Notes under the pieces: model-generated
Databases searched by the model: none
The model's input: the letters and a program-made list of their open reading frames with translations, nothing else
Told to the model about the DNA's origin: nothing
Assembly: GCA_021397845.1 (NCBI GenBank)
Contig: CM038041.1
Span: forward strand, 145,616,780 to 145,680,779
Direction of reading: 5' to 3'
DNA from: Areca catechu
Lineage: Eukaryota; Streptophyta; Magnoliopsida; Arecales; Arecaceae
DNA: 64,000 nt
Program-made: the position numbers and the translations under genes
Part shown: positions 23,519-34,894 of the stretch, piece after piece
How positions within the stretch are numbered: the stretch's first letter is position 1
Layout of the letters: the number at the start of each line of letters is the position of its first letter

Positions 23519-23940
23519 GTGTTCAAGGGGTTAAAGAAACTCCCCGCCTCCCCATCGCTGCTATCCAGGTTGAAGCCTGGGGAAGAGCTCCTCTTGTACC
23601 TGGCGATCTCACCTGAAGCGGTCAGCTTGGTGCTGGTCTACACCGATAAGGATAGCTCCCAATGGCCGATCTACTACGCTAGTAAGCAGCTTCGCGATGC
23701 GAAAACTAGGTACACCCGATCCAAAAAGATCATTTTTGTATGAATAATGTATACGCAGCATCTCAGGTCCTACTTCCAAGCGTACCCCATTGCTATCCTC
23801 ACCGATCAGCCTCTAAGGGCTATCCTAAGATGCCCTGATACTTTGGGGCACCTGGCTAGGTGGGCGGTGAAGCTCAACGAGTTTGACATCACCTACCGCC
23901 CGTGACCGGTGCAAAAGGCCCAATTCCTAGCCCATTTCTT
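23519..23940 (+). pseudogene. RNase H (retroviral-type) of the Tat element
   Basis: The frame at 23519-23743 has the block LLLYLAISPEAVSLVLV and the adjacent PIYYASKQLRDAKTRYT. After a stop it continues in a second stretch with LRSYFQAYPIAILTDQPLRA. This is the standard RNase H domain following reverse transcriptase in plant Ty3/gypsy elements. Confidence 0.82.
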
Positions 23941-23959
23941 GGTGGAATGCACCTGGGCA

Positions 23960-24340
23960 GATGAGGACCCGGGGGTGGCAAACTGGCAAGCCGATCCTGG
24001 GCTGGATCTGACCCAGGAAGTGATGATATGGATCCTTCACGTCGATAATGCATCCAATGCTGGGGGGAGCGGAGCTGGACTCATCCTTGCCAACTCCGAT
24101 GGGGTCATTACGGAGTGTGCACTACGATTCCTCTTCAAGGAAACCAACAACCAAGCTGAATATGAGGCACTCCTCGTAAGGCTAAAGGTGTCCTACAAGT
24201 TGGATGTTATGAGGTTGAAGGTCTTCACTGACTCTCAGCTCGTGATGGGCCAAGTCTCTAGTGAGTACGAAGCTCGGGATCCCATGATGGTGAAGTACCT
24301 GGATAAGGTACGCTCATACATGGTGAACCTCTAGCACTTC
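23960..24340 (+). pseudogene. Second, archaeal-type RNase H (aRH) of the Tat element
   Basis: The frame at 23909-24334 carries WILHVDNASNAGGSGAGLIL, then FLFKETNNQAEYEALLVRL, and VFTDSQLVMGQVSSEY. These are the Asp, Glu and Asp motifs of an independent RNase H of the kind added to Tat elements between the original RNase H and integrase. The domain is nearly intact and its catalytic acidic residues look conserved. It is the main reason for placing the element in the Tat clade. Confidence 0.83.
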
Positions 24341-24399
24341 AACATTTTCCATATCCCATGAGCGAAGAACAACCTGGCTGACATCCTCTCCAGGCTAGA

Positions 24400-25731
24400 C
24401 ACTCTGTCGGAGTCATTACTAGGGTGTACCTTTATCGAGTACCTCGAGGCCCCCAGCTATGAGTCCATAGCATAAGTCTGACAGGTACCTCTAAAGCCAA
24501 CTGGATGGACCCCTACATCAAGTATATCACCATCGGTGCCCTACTTGAGGATCAAAAGGAAGTTGGCCTCCTCAAGAAGAAGGCCATGCGGTATGTGATG
24601 ATGGACGGGTAGCTATACCGGAGGTCTTACTCCTATCCCCTGTTGAAGTGCTTGAAACCCTCAAAAGCTGCCTACATGCTCCAAGAGATACACGAAGGCA
24701 TATGCGGCAATCATGTGGGAGGCCAGACCCTGGCTTAAAAGGTGCTCTGACAAGGATATTTCTAGGAGACCATGCACGAGGACACCACCAATTTTGTGAA
24801 GAGGTGTGACCGCTGCTAGAACTATGCCAGAATTCAACAACAACAGACGACCCCACTCTCCCAGCTTTTAGCCTCGTGGCCATTTGCCCAGTGGGGAATG
24901 GACATCCTAGGTCCTTTTCCTCCGACGTCCAGGCAATGAAGATTTTTAATTATGGCCATCGACTACTTCACTAAGTGGGTCGAGGTCAAACCTCTGGCCC
25001 GAATAACAGAGATGAAGGTCAGGTCCTTCTTTTGGAAGTATGTCATCTACCAGTTCAGGCTCCCGCACTTAGTCATCATGGATAATGGACGGTAGTTTGA
25101 TAATCAGGCTTTCGAGAAGTTCTGTGTCGACCTCAACATCCATCATCATTTCACCTCGATGGCTCATCCTCAGACCATTGGGGAGGTCGAGGTGACTAAC
25201 CGGACCATTTTGCAAGGGCTTCGCATGAGGCTGGATGAAGCCAAGGGTCGATGGGTCGAAGAACTGTCCAGTGTGCTGTGGGCTTACCACACTACACCCC
25301 GCACGGTCACCGGTGTGACGCCCTTCAACCTTGTCTTTGGCACTTAAGCTATGATTCTGGTAGAGCTTGTCCTACCCACACTACGGGTAGAGTAGTATGA
25401 CGAAGATGAGAAACGAGCCCATCTCCTTAACTTAGATCTGCTGGTTGAGATAAGAGAAAAGGCCTGACTTCGGATGGTAGCCTACTGGAAATGAGTAGCG
25501 TTCTTCTACAATTCTCATGTAAGGCCTAAGGTGTTTCGTCCAGGTGACCTAGTCCTCAGGTGAGCAGAGGTATCCCAGTTTGGAGAATGCGACAAACTCT
25601 TCCCGAACTGAGAAGGCCCCTACAAGGTGGTCGAAGCTCTACCAGGTAAAGCCTACTACCTTACTGGGCTTAACGGTGCCCGATACACACGGACATGGAA
25701 TACGAGCAACTTAAGAATATACTACCAGTGA
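24400..25731 (+). pseudogene. Integrase of the Tat element
   Basis: The segment holds the His/Cys zinc region (IHEGICGNHVGG, then VKRCDRC), then the catalytic core with AIDYFTKWVEVKPL (first Asp), IMDNGR (second Asp) and GEVEVTNRTILQGL (Glu). The C-terminal domain follows (VFRPGDLVLR, then YYLTGLNGARYTRTWN). The frame ends at a TGA at 25729-25731. At least eight in-frame stops are visible. The final stop sets the pol 3' end. Confidence 0.85.
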
Positions 25732-25829
25732 TGTAAGACTCTTTCTCAATCATTAAAGTTCCTTTTTAGTGCAACCTTATCTTTTGTTTGAGCAAGAACG
25801 TATCCGTTCGACTCCAAGTCTGACGGATC

Positions 25830-26770
25830 AAGTCGGGAAACATACGAAGCCCCGTATCTCAAGCCAAAAAACTTATGAAGCCCCGCACCTCAAGCTGGAA
25901 AACTTATGAAGCCCCGCACCTCAAGATGAGAAACTTACGAAGCACCGCACTCTCAAGCCAAGAAACTTACGAAGCCCCGCATCTGCTATCTTACTCACAG
26001 TCCAGAGATGTCAGTCGGGAAATCCTAGAAATCCTACCATCTATTGCTTGACTCATAGTTCAGTACCTTCAAGCTAAGAAACTTATGAAGCCCCGCATCT
26101 TTTGCCTTACTCACAGCTCGGAGATGTTAATCGGAAAATCCCAGAAATCTCGTCATCTACCACTTGACTCACAGTTCAGCACCTTCAAGCCGGGAAACTT
26201 ACAAAGCCCCGCAACTCCTACCTTGCTCATAATTTAGAGATGTCAGCCAGGAAATCCTAGAAATCTCGCCATCTATCGCTTGACTCACAGTTCAGCACCT
26301 TCAAGCCAGAAAATTTACAAAGCCCAGCATCTCTTGCCTTGCTCATAGTCCAGAGATGTTGACAGGGAAACTCTTGAAATCCCACCATCTACCACTTAAC
26401 TCACAGCATGGCTAGTCTAGTTAAGATGTTCTAGAAGTTTCACATCCGGCCTTGCTCACAATCTGGAGATGTCGACTAGGAAACTCCTAAAATCCCACCA
26501 TCTACCGCTTGACTCACAACATGGCCAATCTAATTAAGAAGTTCCAGAAGTTTCACATCCCACCTTGCTCATAGTCTGGAGATGTCGACTAGAAAACTCT
26601 TAAAATCCTACCATCTATTGCTTGACTCACAGCATGGTCGATCAAGTCAAGGAGCTCCAGAAACTCAACATTTAGCCACCTCGCTCATAATCTGGAGATG
26701 ATAATTGGGAAATCCTTAGAATCCCACCATCTATCGCTTGACTCATAGCTCGGCAAATCGAGGAGCTCCG
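25830..26770 (+). repeat. Tandem repeats in the 3' untranslated region of the Tat element
   Basis: About eight units of about 115 bp share GAAACTTACGAAGCCCCGCA, GCTTGACTCACAGTTC and GGAGATGTCAGTCGGGAAA phrases. The array is non-coding and lies between pol and the polypurine tract. Confidence 0.8.
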
Positions 26771-26900
26771 GAAGTCCTACGATCGGGTAGGCATGGACTC
26801 CAGGGCACCAGTGCTCAAAGCATTGAGGGTGCAAGAAGCGCGCCCCTCCACATCAGCTTGATCATTACTCCCCTCGCCCCGAGTGCCACTTCGTTCTTTG

Positions 26901-26921
26901 GGCTTGGGAGTGGGGGGCATA
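26901..26921 (+). other. Polypurine tract of the Tat element
   Basis: The G-rich run GGGAGTGGGGGGCATA directly precedes the right LTR start. It primes plus-strand DNA synthesis in intact elements. The same GAGTGGGGGGCA core flanks the minus-strand LTR at 4297-4310. Confidence 0.8.
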
Positions 26922-28756
26922 TGATATAGCATATTCGCTGACATGGATCCCCTGCCGGTGGTCACGTTGGCAAGAGATCTGCCACCTGGACACATTGGCT
27001 AAGGTGAGCCATCTTACCGAGGTTAGCTTCCAACCATGGTCGTTCTCATAAGGCGAGCCCTTTGTTTGAGGCCAGCTCCCTGCCGGGGTCGTGCTCATGC
27101 TACCAAGGCGAGCCCTCCTATCGAGATCAGCTCCCAGCCGAGGTCATACTTATAAGGCAAGCCCTCCATCTGAGGCTAGCTCTCGGTCGGGGTCATGCTT
27201 ATGTTGCCAAGGCGAGCCCTCCTGTCGAGGTCATCACCTAGCCGGGGTCGTGCTTATATGGCGAGCCCTCTATCTAAGGCTAGCTCCCGACCGGGGTCAT
27301 GCTCATGCTACCAAAGCGAGCCCTCTTGCTGATGTCAGCTCCCAGTCGGGGTCGTGCTCATAGGGTGAGCCCTCCGTCTGAGGCCAGCTCCCGACCGGGG
27401 TCATGCAATGGTGCCAAGTCGAGCCCTCATACCGAAGTTAGCTCCCAGCTAGGGTCATGCTCATAGGACGAGCCCTCCATCTGAGGCCAGCTCCTTGTCG
27501 TGATCGTGCTAATGCTGTCAAGGCGAGCCCTCTTTCCTAGATCAGCTCCCAGCCGGGGTTGTGCTCATAGGGTGAGCCCTCCCTAAGGCTAGCTACCGAC
27601 TGGGATCGTGCTCATAGGGTGAGCCCTCCATCTGAGGCTTGCTTCCGATCGGGGTCGTGCTCATGCTGCCAAGACGAGCTCTCCTACCGAGGTCAGCTCC
27701 CAACCGGGGTTGTACTTTTAGGACGAGTACTCCATCTGAGGCCAGCTCCTGGCTGAGATCGAGCTCATGCTTCCTAAGGCAGGGCTACCGAAGCGAGGCT
27801 CCTCCCTACCTTACGGAGGCCAAAGTTCCCACCAGCAACGAAAGGAGGAGGGATCAACAAAAATTCAAATCTTGGTGAGGAGGTTTTCGACCACCTGCAA
27901 CCTCTAGGAGGTGGTGCATGCCCTGCCATAAATTCAAGCTCTGCAATGCGCCACCTGCATGCTCTGTGCAAGGTGTGCTCCTCTAGGCCCCAGGTCCTGT
28001 AGTACGCCACCACGTCGACGATCGTATAGCCAGGGGCTTCAACCCTCACAACACGAAACCTGAGCCTCCTCCAAGAGGAATATTCCATTAAGGCCACAGG
28101 ACCTATGACACTCCGACGGTCTCCCTGGGAATAGAAACATCCCACCATGACTCAGGGCTCAACGATATGGCACTAGCCCCTCCCACGGATAACTGCACCA
28201 CCAGAGGGACAAGGTCTATACCATGCCGGCGAACACCCCCAATAGGAGGGCCTCCTTTAAAGGACTAGTCCGATAAGGGGAAGATGGCAGGCAATGGAAA
28301 GACCCTCTCCAAACGGTGCACCGGGAAAAGGACATCTTAGTGAAGCCCCAGAGCCAGTCTGGGCCATCGTTCTCATATAAAATAGAAGAAAGAATTCCCG
28401 AGGAAAAAAGGGACAACTGATAAGATAAAAAGAGCAAGCGAGCAAGGAACCAGCCAAGAGATCCACCCCTCTCTGCCTTCCACTTTCTATTCATTCCTTT
28501 CACTTGCTAGATCTTATTTTTGAATCCTCTACACGAAGAGATCCCAAGCTCTTCGTCAAGAGGGATCTGTTCTCCTAGATCGTCCGACTAACTTGATCAT
28601 TGGAGGGCTCCCACCGGAATTCTCGGCCCGGGTCTCCTCAGTTTTGCAGGGCAGCCAACCAAGGAGTCGACCGAAGAGAGGACCTAGCACTCAACGGGGG
28701 CCCGACGCGTACGTGACACATCAGAGCTATAGCCCACGGCGACTTAGGCGGCAATA
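26922..28756 (+). repeat. Right (3') LTR of the Tat element
   Basis: The LTR starts TGATATAGCATATTCGC and ends GGCGGCAATA. It has more copies or longer units of the about 103-bp internal array (27000-27790) than the left LTR, which accounts for the 60-bp length difference. It is followed by CTAAT at 28757-28761. Confidence 0.88.
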
Positions 28757-30500
28757 CTAATATTAAATGATATTTTTATATTTTATTTCTAGAAATAAGA
28801 TGTTAATGTTTATTCAAAATTTATGCAAGGATAAATATGAATAATCTTGTTTCCAAAGGTTATACAATATTAAAAAGAGAAGTCATATCAAATTTAAATT
28901 TTATAATCATGATAAGGTGTCACTATGCTTGATCTAAAATTATTAATTACTTTTCATGCATAAGTATATACTTTCAAACTTTATAATTTTTAAATAGTTA
29001 ATAATTTATATATATATAATCTAATCTTTAAACGCATGAATATGCATAAAAAAATCTAGAGATAAAAGAAAACTTATAGTTGATCAAATCCAAAAATCAA
29101 GTTTTTTGATGCACAACTTGATTTGTAAATTTGGTACTTCTCTAGCATTGAAGTCTCTGATAAAATAATTCAATATCACTATTATCTTTTGATCATAAAA
29201 ATAGTTAGAATGAAGATAGAAAATCTTGATGTAGGTCATGATCTAGGTCAAATCATTCATCAGATCTACATGCTTAGACTGATCTAGATCCAATCAAATT
29301 ATGGTCTGTTCAATAAAAGAGATTCATAAAAAGATTAGATATCTGTATCTTTTCTAATTATCTCTCTTTTTTCTATTTTTTTCTCTCTCTTCTTTTTTTC
29401 TCTCTATCTTTTTTTCTTCACCAAGCCAACATCGGGGGAGTTTCTTTCACAGTTTCAAAAGAAGATAGAGGGAATGGGATAATTAGAGGACCTGATAGCA
29501 GCGCGACCAAGGTGGCCAAGCAAGGGCCGCCTAGCTTATAGTGGTCATGACAAGTGGTGGTGGGCCGGTTGAAACGGTGGAAAGAAGAGGGAAAGCGGCA
29601 CTACCCCGAGCTAGTTACTCATGGTGGATCCCCTGGCTAGGAGAGAAATAAGGGGAGGGAGGGGGACTTACCAAGATGGAAAAGCTAGAGCTTGGTAAAA
29701 GTGGGCTGATTCTAGCGGTGACGGTGAAACAAATCCACCAGTATCAAGAGGAGAAAAAGGAAAAGAGAGAGGATAGCTAAGGCGGTGATCTTTAATGAGG
29801 AGAATAGAAGTTTTGGGAATTTTAAATAAGGATGGAGGTTAGGGTTTCTAACCTCCTTCAAAGGCATATCAGAGGTTGACTTCTCCTTCTCCATCGTGTA
29901 AGAAACAAGAGAATCTCCTATTTCCAAATCAGGTCGGGGGTTGGGATAGGCCTTTGGATCTTTTGGTTGATGCTGGGCCAGGCCAAAGACCAGTCCAAAG
30001 AGATGGGCCTCACAACATTACTTAGAAATATTAGGTGACATATTCATAAATCTTAATTTTTTCTGATATATCAACTCATGTGACTTTTTATTTGTTATAG
30101 TTACTACCTTAATAAAAATTTTCGTTTGTCAACATTGTGGGGGAAGATTCCTTGGAGGGTGCCCAATATAAGAATCAAATTTGTTCACATCCCAATGCCC
30201 TATGTGAAATATAATTTTCAATTTATATTGACTTTTATAAATTCCAAGAAATTATTGAATGTGTTGATCAAGAAGAGTACTTGGCATGCTTGTCGGCAAT
30301 GATAGCAAGTTGTTGTTATAGATATCTTTAAGCTGACGATCTATAACATAATATTGATCATGTTGCAGTAAGTGATCAAGATCATTGGAAGGGAAAAGAA
30401 AACATCACTGGTTTATGCATCAAACTCTAAACCTTGCAGCTATGATTTGACGTATATAGTTGGCACTTGCTTTTCATGCTTCAATTCAAAACCATAAATG
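28757..30500. other. AT-rich flank, no gene recognised
   Basis: The sequence continues that interrupted at 11330. 29320-29420 is pyrimidine-rich (TCTCTTTTT runs). 29460-30014 is a moderately GC-rich stretch that may belong to the LTR of the older minus-strand element described at 10084-11325. No frame resembles a known protein. Confidence 0.45.
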
Positions 30501-30514
30501 CTTTTACATTCATC

Positions 30515-30520
30515 TTTATT
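30515..30520 (-). terminator. Probable polyadenylation signal of the mannanase gene
   Basis: AATAAA on the minus strand, about 165 nt after the mannanase stop codon, a usual distance for a plant 3' untranslated region. Confidence 0.5.
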
Positions 30521-30682
30521 TTATAAAACAAATACATCACATGGACGAACTAACTAGTTCATCTCTTTATTAGTATTTAATAGGAGATTTTATGCAGTAT
30601 GTCTATGACCACAACTAACTTCTCTTATATAGTCTTCATAAAATCACTAAGAAGGTTCGATATCCCGTATCACTGCAAGTAT

Positions 30683-33597
30683 TCAATTCTTTAATGCTTT
30701 GCCTCTTTTAAACATAGATGGGCTATTGAGGCTAGATATCATACTAGACTCTTGAGAGATAATACTTGTTGTCGATGGAGATTCAGAAAATATGACTTCA
30801 TAGCCATCTTTAAAGCCATCCATTCCCTCCGCCAATACTTGCCAGAATAGTCCACCAGTGCAAGGGCCTCCAGATTTAGCTGATGAATAGATGGCATCAT
30901 AAACAGTTTTAAAGTAGGAGTCCCTTACATCAACTGTATATCGTGATGATTTTGAAGATTTGCCAAATTCTGAGACTATAAACGGCTTTTGGAGTGCTGC
31001 GGAGTCCTCAATGTGAGATTGTATCCAGCTCTTTGTGAAAGCAAGTTGAGAATCATCGCTTGATCCCGGGATCCTATGAAAATCAATGGTCATATATATA
31101 TATATAGTTAGAATTTCGTAATTTAGGACTAATCCAAGAGGAATTTGAAGTTTCATAGAAATGTTACAGTGACATTAAATTTATAAAATTTTAAGATTAA
31201 TTTTTTTAAAAAAAAATTTAATTCAAAAATTAACTTATATAAAAAAATTAGTGGAGCAATAACAATAAATAATATCAACAAGACCCCTACCAGCTATAGA
31301 GAATGAATTATTTATGTTATGTGAGTATCTTAAGTACTTTTCATATGATAGGCGAATCAATATATTTGTCGGTTTCCCATCAAATCAAGTCCAAAATTTT
31401 TAAACTCGCATGTCTGACCTTATGGCCCTTGAAACAATATAGTATCAAACTTGAAGGACAACCCTTTCCTACACGTACAAATTATTCCATAACATGGATA
31501 AACTTTGAAACAAGAGGAGGTCCTAATTAACACTTACCACTGATCTGGGTATGAATGAATAGTTGTGAAATCAACTTCCGGGACCTGGTTGTTGGAGATA
31601 AAGTCCGTACCAACCTCGTAACCAGGGTTATATTGCTTCCTGTCGGGAGCCGACTCTCCGTAGTACCCTTCGAGCCCAATGTTAAGCATGTGGTTGCTGT
31701 CTATGGACTTCACATAGGAAGCCATTTCTTGGACCCAGGCCTGTCAATCCAGATGGCATTTAGCTAGTTTTTTTGCAAAATTTTTACTTTCTCTGTTAAT
31801 ATTATTAGGGTTGTGTTTGGAAATGGAATAGGAAGAATAAGGCTTTTATCTCTCTTATTATGCCAAACGAAGAATAACAAAAGTAAGTTATTCCCCCCCT
31901 GCCGGTAATTCTTGAATTTATCAAGGGAGAATAACAAAAATAAGTTATTCCCCCCTGCCCGTAATTCTTGAATTGCTATTCCATGTGTCCCCATGGAATA
32001 GCCCTATTCTTACTTTTCTTATTCCAAGGATATTTTCAGAATTTCAAAAAATTAATTAGTATGAAATATTTTTTAATTATTTTAATATATTATAATAATA
32101 AATTAATTAATATAATATAATTTTAATATATCATAATAATAAATTAAATAATATAAAATAATATATTTAATTATTTTAATACATCATACTAATAAATTAA
32201 TTAGTATAACATAATTTTAATATATCATAATAATAAATTAAATAATATAAAATAATTTAATTTATTATTTTAATCAATTATAATAGATCATACTAATGAA
32301 TTAATTTGCATAACATAATTTTAATAGATCATATTATTAAATTATTATTAATATAATAATATATTTACTTAAATATAAAATTAAAAAAAAATTTATAACT
32401 CATTTTATTATTAATATTTGAGTATGGGTATTTTTGGAATTTTAGAAAATTCCTCTTCTATTCTTGGTGGAATACATGCTTATTTCAATCTCATCCAACT
32501 ACTATTTAGAATAACACCGCATTAATTACACTGGAATAAGATGGAATACCAGATTTTTATCCAAACAGAAATCGAGAATAACAACAAGAATAAGCTATTC
32601 ATGGAGAATAGCTATTTCTATTCTCAGAATAGCCTTTTACCAATCAAACACTATCTAGGAATTGCATGGATGGACTTAATGAGAGAATAACCTGAATGCT
32701 TTTGCCAGAGAGATCGCTTTGGCATCGAGGCTCATTCATGAGTTCCCATGCAAAGATCGCAGGCTCATCCTTGTACGCTACTCCCGTTATCGTGTTAACC
32801 CTCGTGAGAACCGTCTGGTTTAAATGTCAGATTGATCAGCAACCACACAAAATGTAGAAGAAAATGAATTCTATTTAATTGAATGGAAATCCATGGAGAA
32901 CATTTTAGAACTTATGCAAAGAAGCTCATCGGTACCTTCATATGGTTCTTGTACATTTCTTTAGCAACCTCATTACTAAAGAAGTCGTCATCAGAGCTTA
33001 TGGATTGTCCCTGGTCCCTTGCCCACTGCACATACTTGCTCTTCCCTCCAAAATCACCCCAGTTGTTAACCAGTGTCAGTATCAGATAGACTCCATTCTT
33101 CTTGGCCTCGGATATCACATAGTCTAATCCCTGAAAGAATATCGATCATTCAAGAAACTATTTTTTAGACCATGTACGTACTTATATTCAACTGCCGTCT
33201 CTTAATTGACTTGTCCATTCCCTTCACTTAAAAAGAATCTCTCGAAAAGGCATATATATGTATATGTATATACCTGGAATGTTGCCTCATTATACTGGCC
33301 AGGAGATTCTTGCAGGGCTCTGGACCCACCATCATTGAAAGCCCAAGTCCTGATCACTTTCAAACCAAGACTAGCAGCTTGCTGGAGAGTAGGAGACACC
33401 TTCGCTCTATCGTTCGGGTCGGATGCCATGTACATCAGCCAATATGCGTTGAACCCGTTTGAGTAGAATGGTTGGCCGTCAATAACGAAATGGGTCCCGC
33501 TGGGCCTCACGAAGCTCGTACCACCATGAGCACTCCCATTTTGGAGTGCTAACAGAACTAAGAGAGCTAAGCAGCAGAACACTTGCTTTCCCTTCAT
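30683..33597 (-). CDS. MAN: Mannan endo-1,4-beta-mannosidase (GH5 family), five exons
   Basis: Hydrolyses beta-1,4 links in mannans of the cell wall. In plants it acts during endosperm softening, seed reserve use and growth, and is secreted. Exons on the minus strand: 33597-33274, 33130-32936, 32814-32692, 31740-31538, 31073-30683. All introns are GT-AG and the joins keep frame, giving 411 residues, normal for plant MAN. The start is the ATG at 33597; upstream in-frame codons give no better ATG. Residues 1-24 form a signal peptide (hydrophobic CCLALLVLLAL). The acid/base Glu is about residue 201 in WELMNEPRC and the nucleophile Glu about 317 in VSEFGKSS, agreeing with the positions in tomato MAN. 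WAFNDGG and GLFWQVLAEGMDG are further family blocks. No stop or shift is seen, so it looks functional. Confidence 0.93.
31808..32658. mobile_element. Probable MITE-like insertion in mannanase intron 3
   Basis: Intron 3 is 951 bp against 121-464 bp for the others. Most of it is an insert beginning GGTTGTGTTTGGAAATGG and ending CCAATCAAACACTATC, giving imperfect inverted termini around GTGTTTG. Near the left end are two tandem copies of a 57-bp unit (GCCGGTAATTCTTGAATT), and 32050-32400 is very AT-rich. Many plant MITEs begin with a G-rich GTTTGG terminus. A clear target duplication is missing, so family and limits are uncertain. Splice sites are untouched. Confidence 0.45.
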
Positions 33598-33609
33598 CTT
33601 TGAATCCAA

Positions 33610-34364
33610 AGGTTGAGGGAAGGCCTAGAGACTGCTGTAGAGTAATGTAGATGGTCGTGAACTCAAACAGGAGCTCTCTACTTGAAAGATGGCTTGTAGA
33701 ATTGAAGACTACTGGTTTGAACTGTGAGGATCATCTGGGTTTATATAGTGCCCAAAGAAATGAAAGACAATAATGGAAGCATTCCTTCTCAACAAACTAG
33801 ATAAATTTGATCCGCAAACATACAACATAAGGTGCAGTTACGTGCACTGAATCGTTGAAGCGTGTAGTCTGTTTATGTGTGTTCGTCACACACAGAAAGA
33901 GAGAGGTTTTTATCTATGTATGGATAGAGTGGGCATGAAAAGTAATCTATGTAGAGCGCATACGTCGCATGAGATCTAGGTGGTAGTTACGAGGAGTTTT
34001 CACTGGATGGCGAAGATTTAGTTAGTTTCATGGATGACAATGAAAGCATCATCACTCGTCATATGCGTGGAATTATAAACATAGCAGGAGGGAGGTTTTA
34101 ACGACTTATCTGACTTTATCAGGCTTCCTTCTCCAACTGTCTATCAAGAAAGTTAAAGATACTGTTCGGTAGATTGTTGGCAAAAGCCATAGCCCAAACT
34201 TTCTGTTTTGCTGGTTTGCGGCGGCAACGATTTCAGTTTATCATAAATGTTCAACATATATAAGTTGAGCCGCGAGGCTACTGGAAACGATTTCCTCAAA
34301 TCAGGTTGCGCCGGCGACGATCTCCGTCGCAGCTCCCCGCCACTGCGCGCTGACGGTTCCCCTG
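33610..34364. other. Mannanase 5' region and spacer
   Basis: This is the promoter-side spacer of the mannanase. Apart from the TATA box I cannot support any regulatory element. The right end abuts the glycosyltransferase pseudogene, whose stop codon is at 34365. Confidence 0.5.
33740..33747 (-). promoter_or_regulatory. TATA box of the mannanase gene
   Basis: TATATAAA on the minus strand in the context CACTATATAAACCC lies 143 nt before the ATG. It implies transcription start near 33710 and a leader of about 115 nt. No other match between 33610 and 34140 is as good. Confidence 0.7.
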
Positions 34365-34894
34365 CTAGATATTTTCCATCACGCAGCCGACGGCGAGATA
34401 CGACGATCCGCCTGCCGCCACCGCGCGCCGCGCCTTCTCCCATATCTCCCTCGCCCGCCGCCGGATACCCTCCGCCTCCTCCCGGCCGCTTCCGCCGCTG
34501 GCATTGAGGCTCATCAGCCACGCCACACTCGCGGCGATCCGCGCTTTTCCGACCACGACCCCGGCCTCCTTCCCCGACACGAACCCCTCCGCCGCCCCAA
34601 CCCACGCCCCCGTCCTCACCACCCCCACCAGCAGCGCCTCGTTGTAGAACCGGTCCACCAACAGCAGCCACGTCAGCGCTGGCACCCCCGCCGCTTCCGC
34701 CGCCGCCCACCGACAGTGCATCATGAATCGCCCTACCGCCTCGTGCCCCAGCGCCGCCCACCCCCTCACTAGCATCCCCCTCTCCGCCCAGCTCCCCTCC
34801 ATCCCTCCACCCAATCGTCCAGCTCCGCCGCCTCCTCCGTCGTCGGCGCCCATCCACAGGAACGGAGCCTTGGATAGAGACGGACGGCATCAAT

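Larger units (their letters stand above)
11331..28756 (+). mobile_element. Tat-lineage Ty3/gypsy retrotransposon, complete but decayed, with a nested insertion
   Basis: LTRs at 11331-13105 and 26922-28756 enclose a primer site, gag, protease, reverse transcriptase, two RNase H domains and integrase, all in plus orientation. The order PR-RT-RH-IN is Ty3/gypsy. A second, archaeal-type RNase H between the usual RNase H and integrase marks the Tat clade. The total is 17.4 kb, of which 7.1 kb is a later chromovirus insertion at 13893-20979. Many in-frame stops and shifts show it is dead. The CTAAT target duplication is intact, so the ends have not recombined. Confidence 0.9.

Noticed and set aside
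33598..33609. Mannanase start four codons further upstream
   Set aside because: The upstream codon at 33609 is TTG, not ATG. The ATG at 33597 directly precedes the signal peptide.
34153..34893. 246-codon Gly/Arg-rich minus-strand frame
   Set aside because: Low-complexity shadow in another frame of the GC-rich UGT pseudogene. The UGT-like product is in the 34365-34853 frame.
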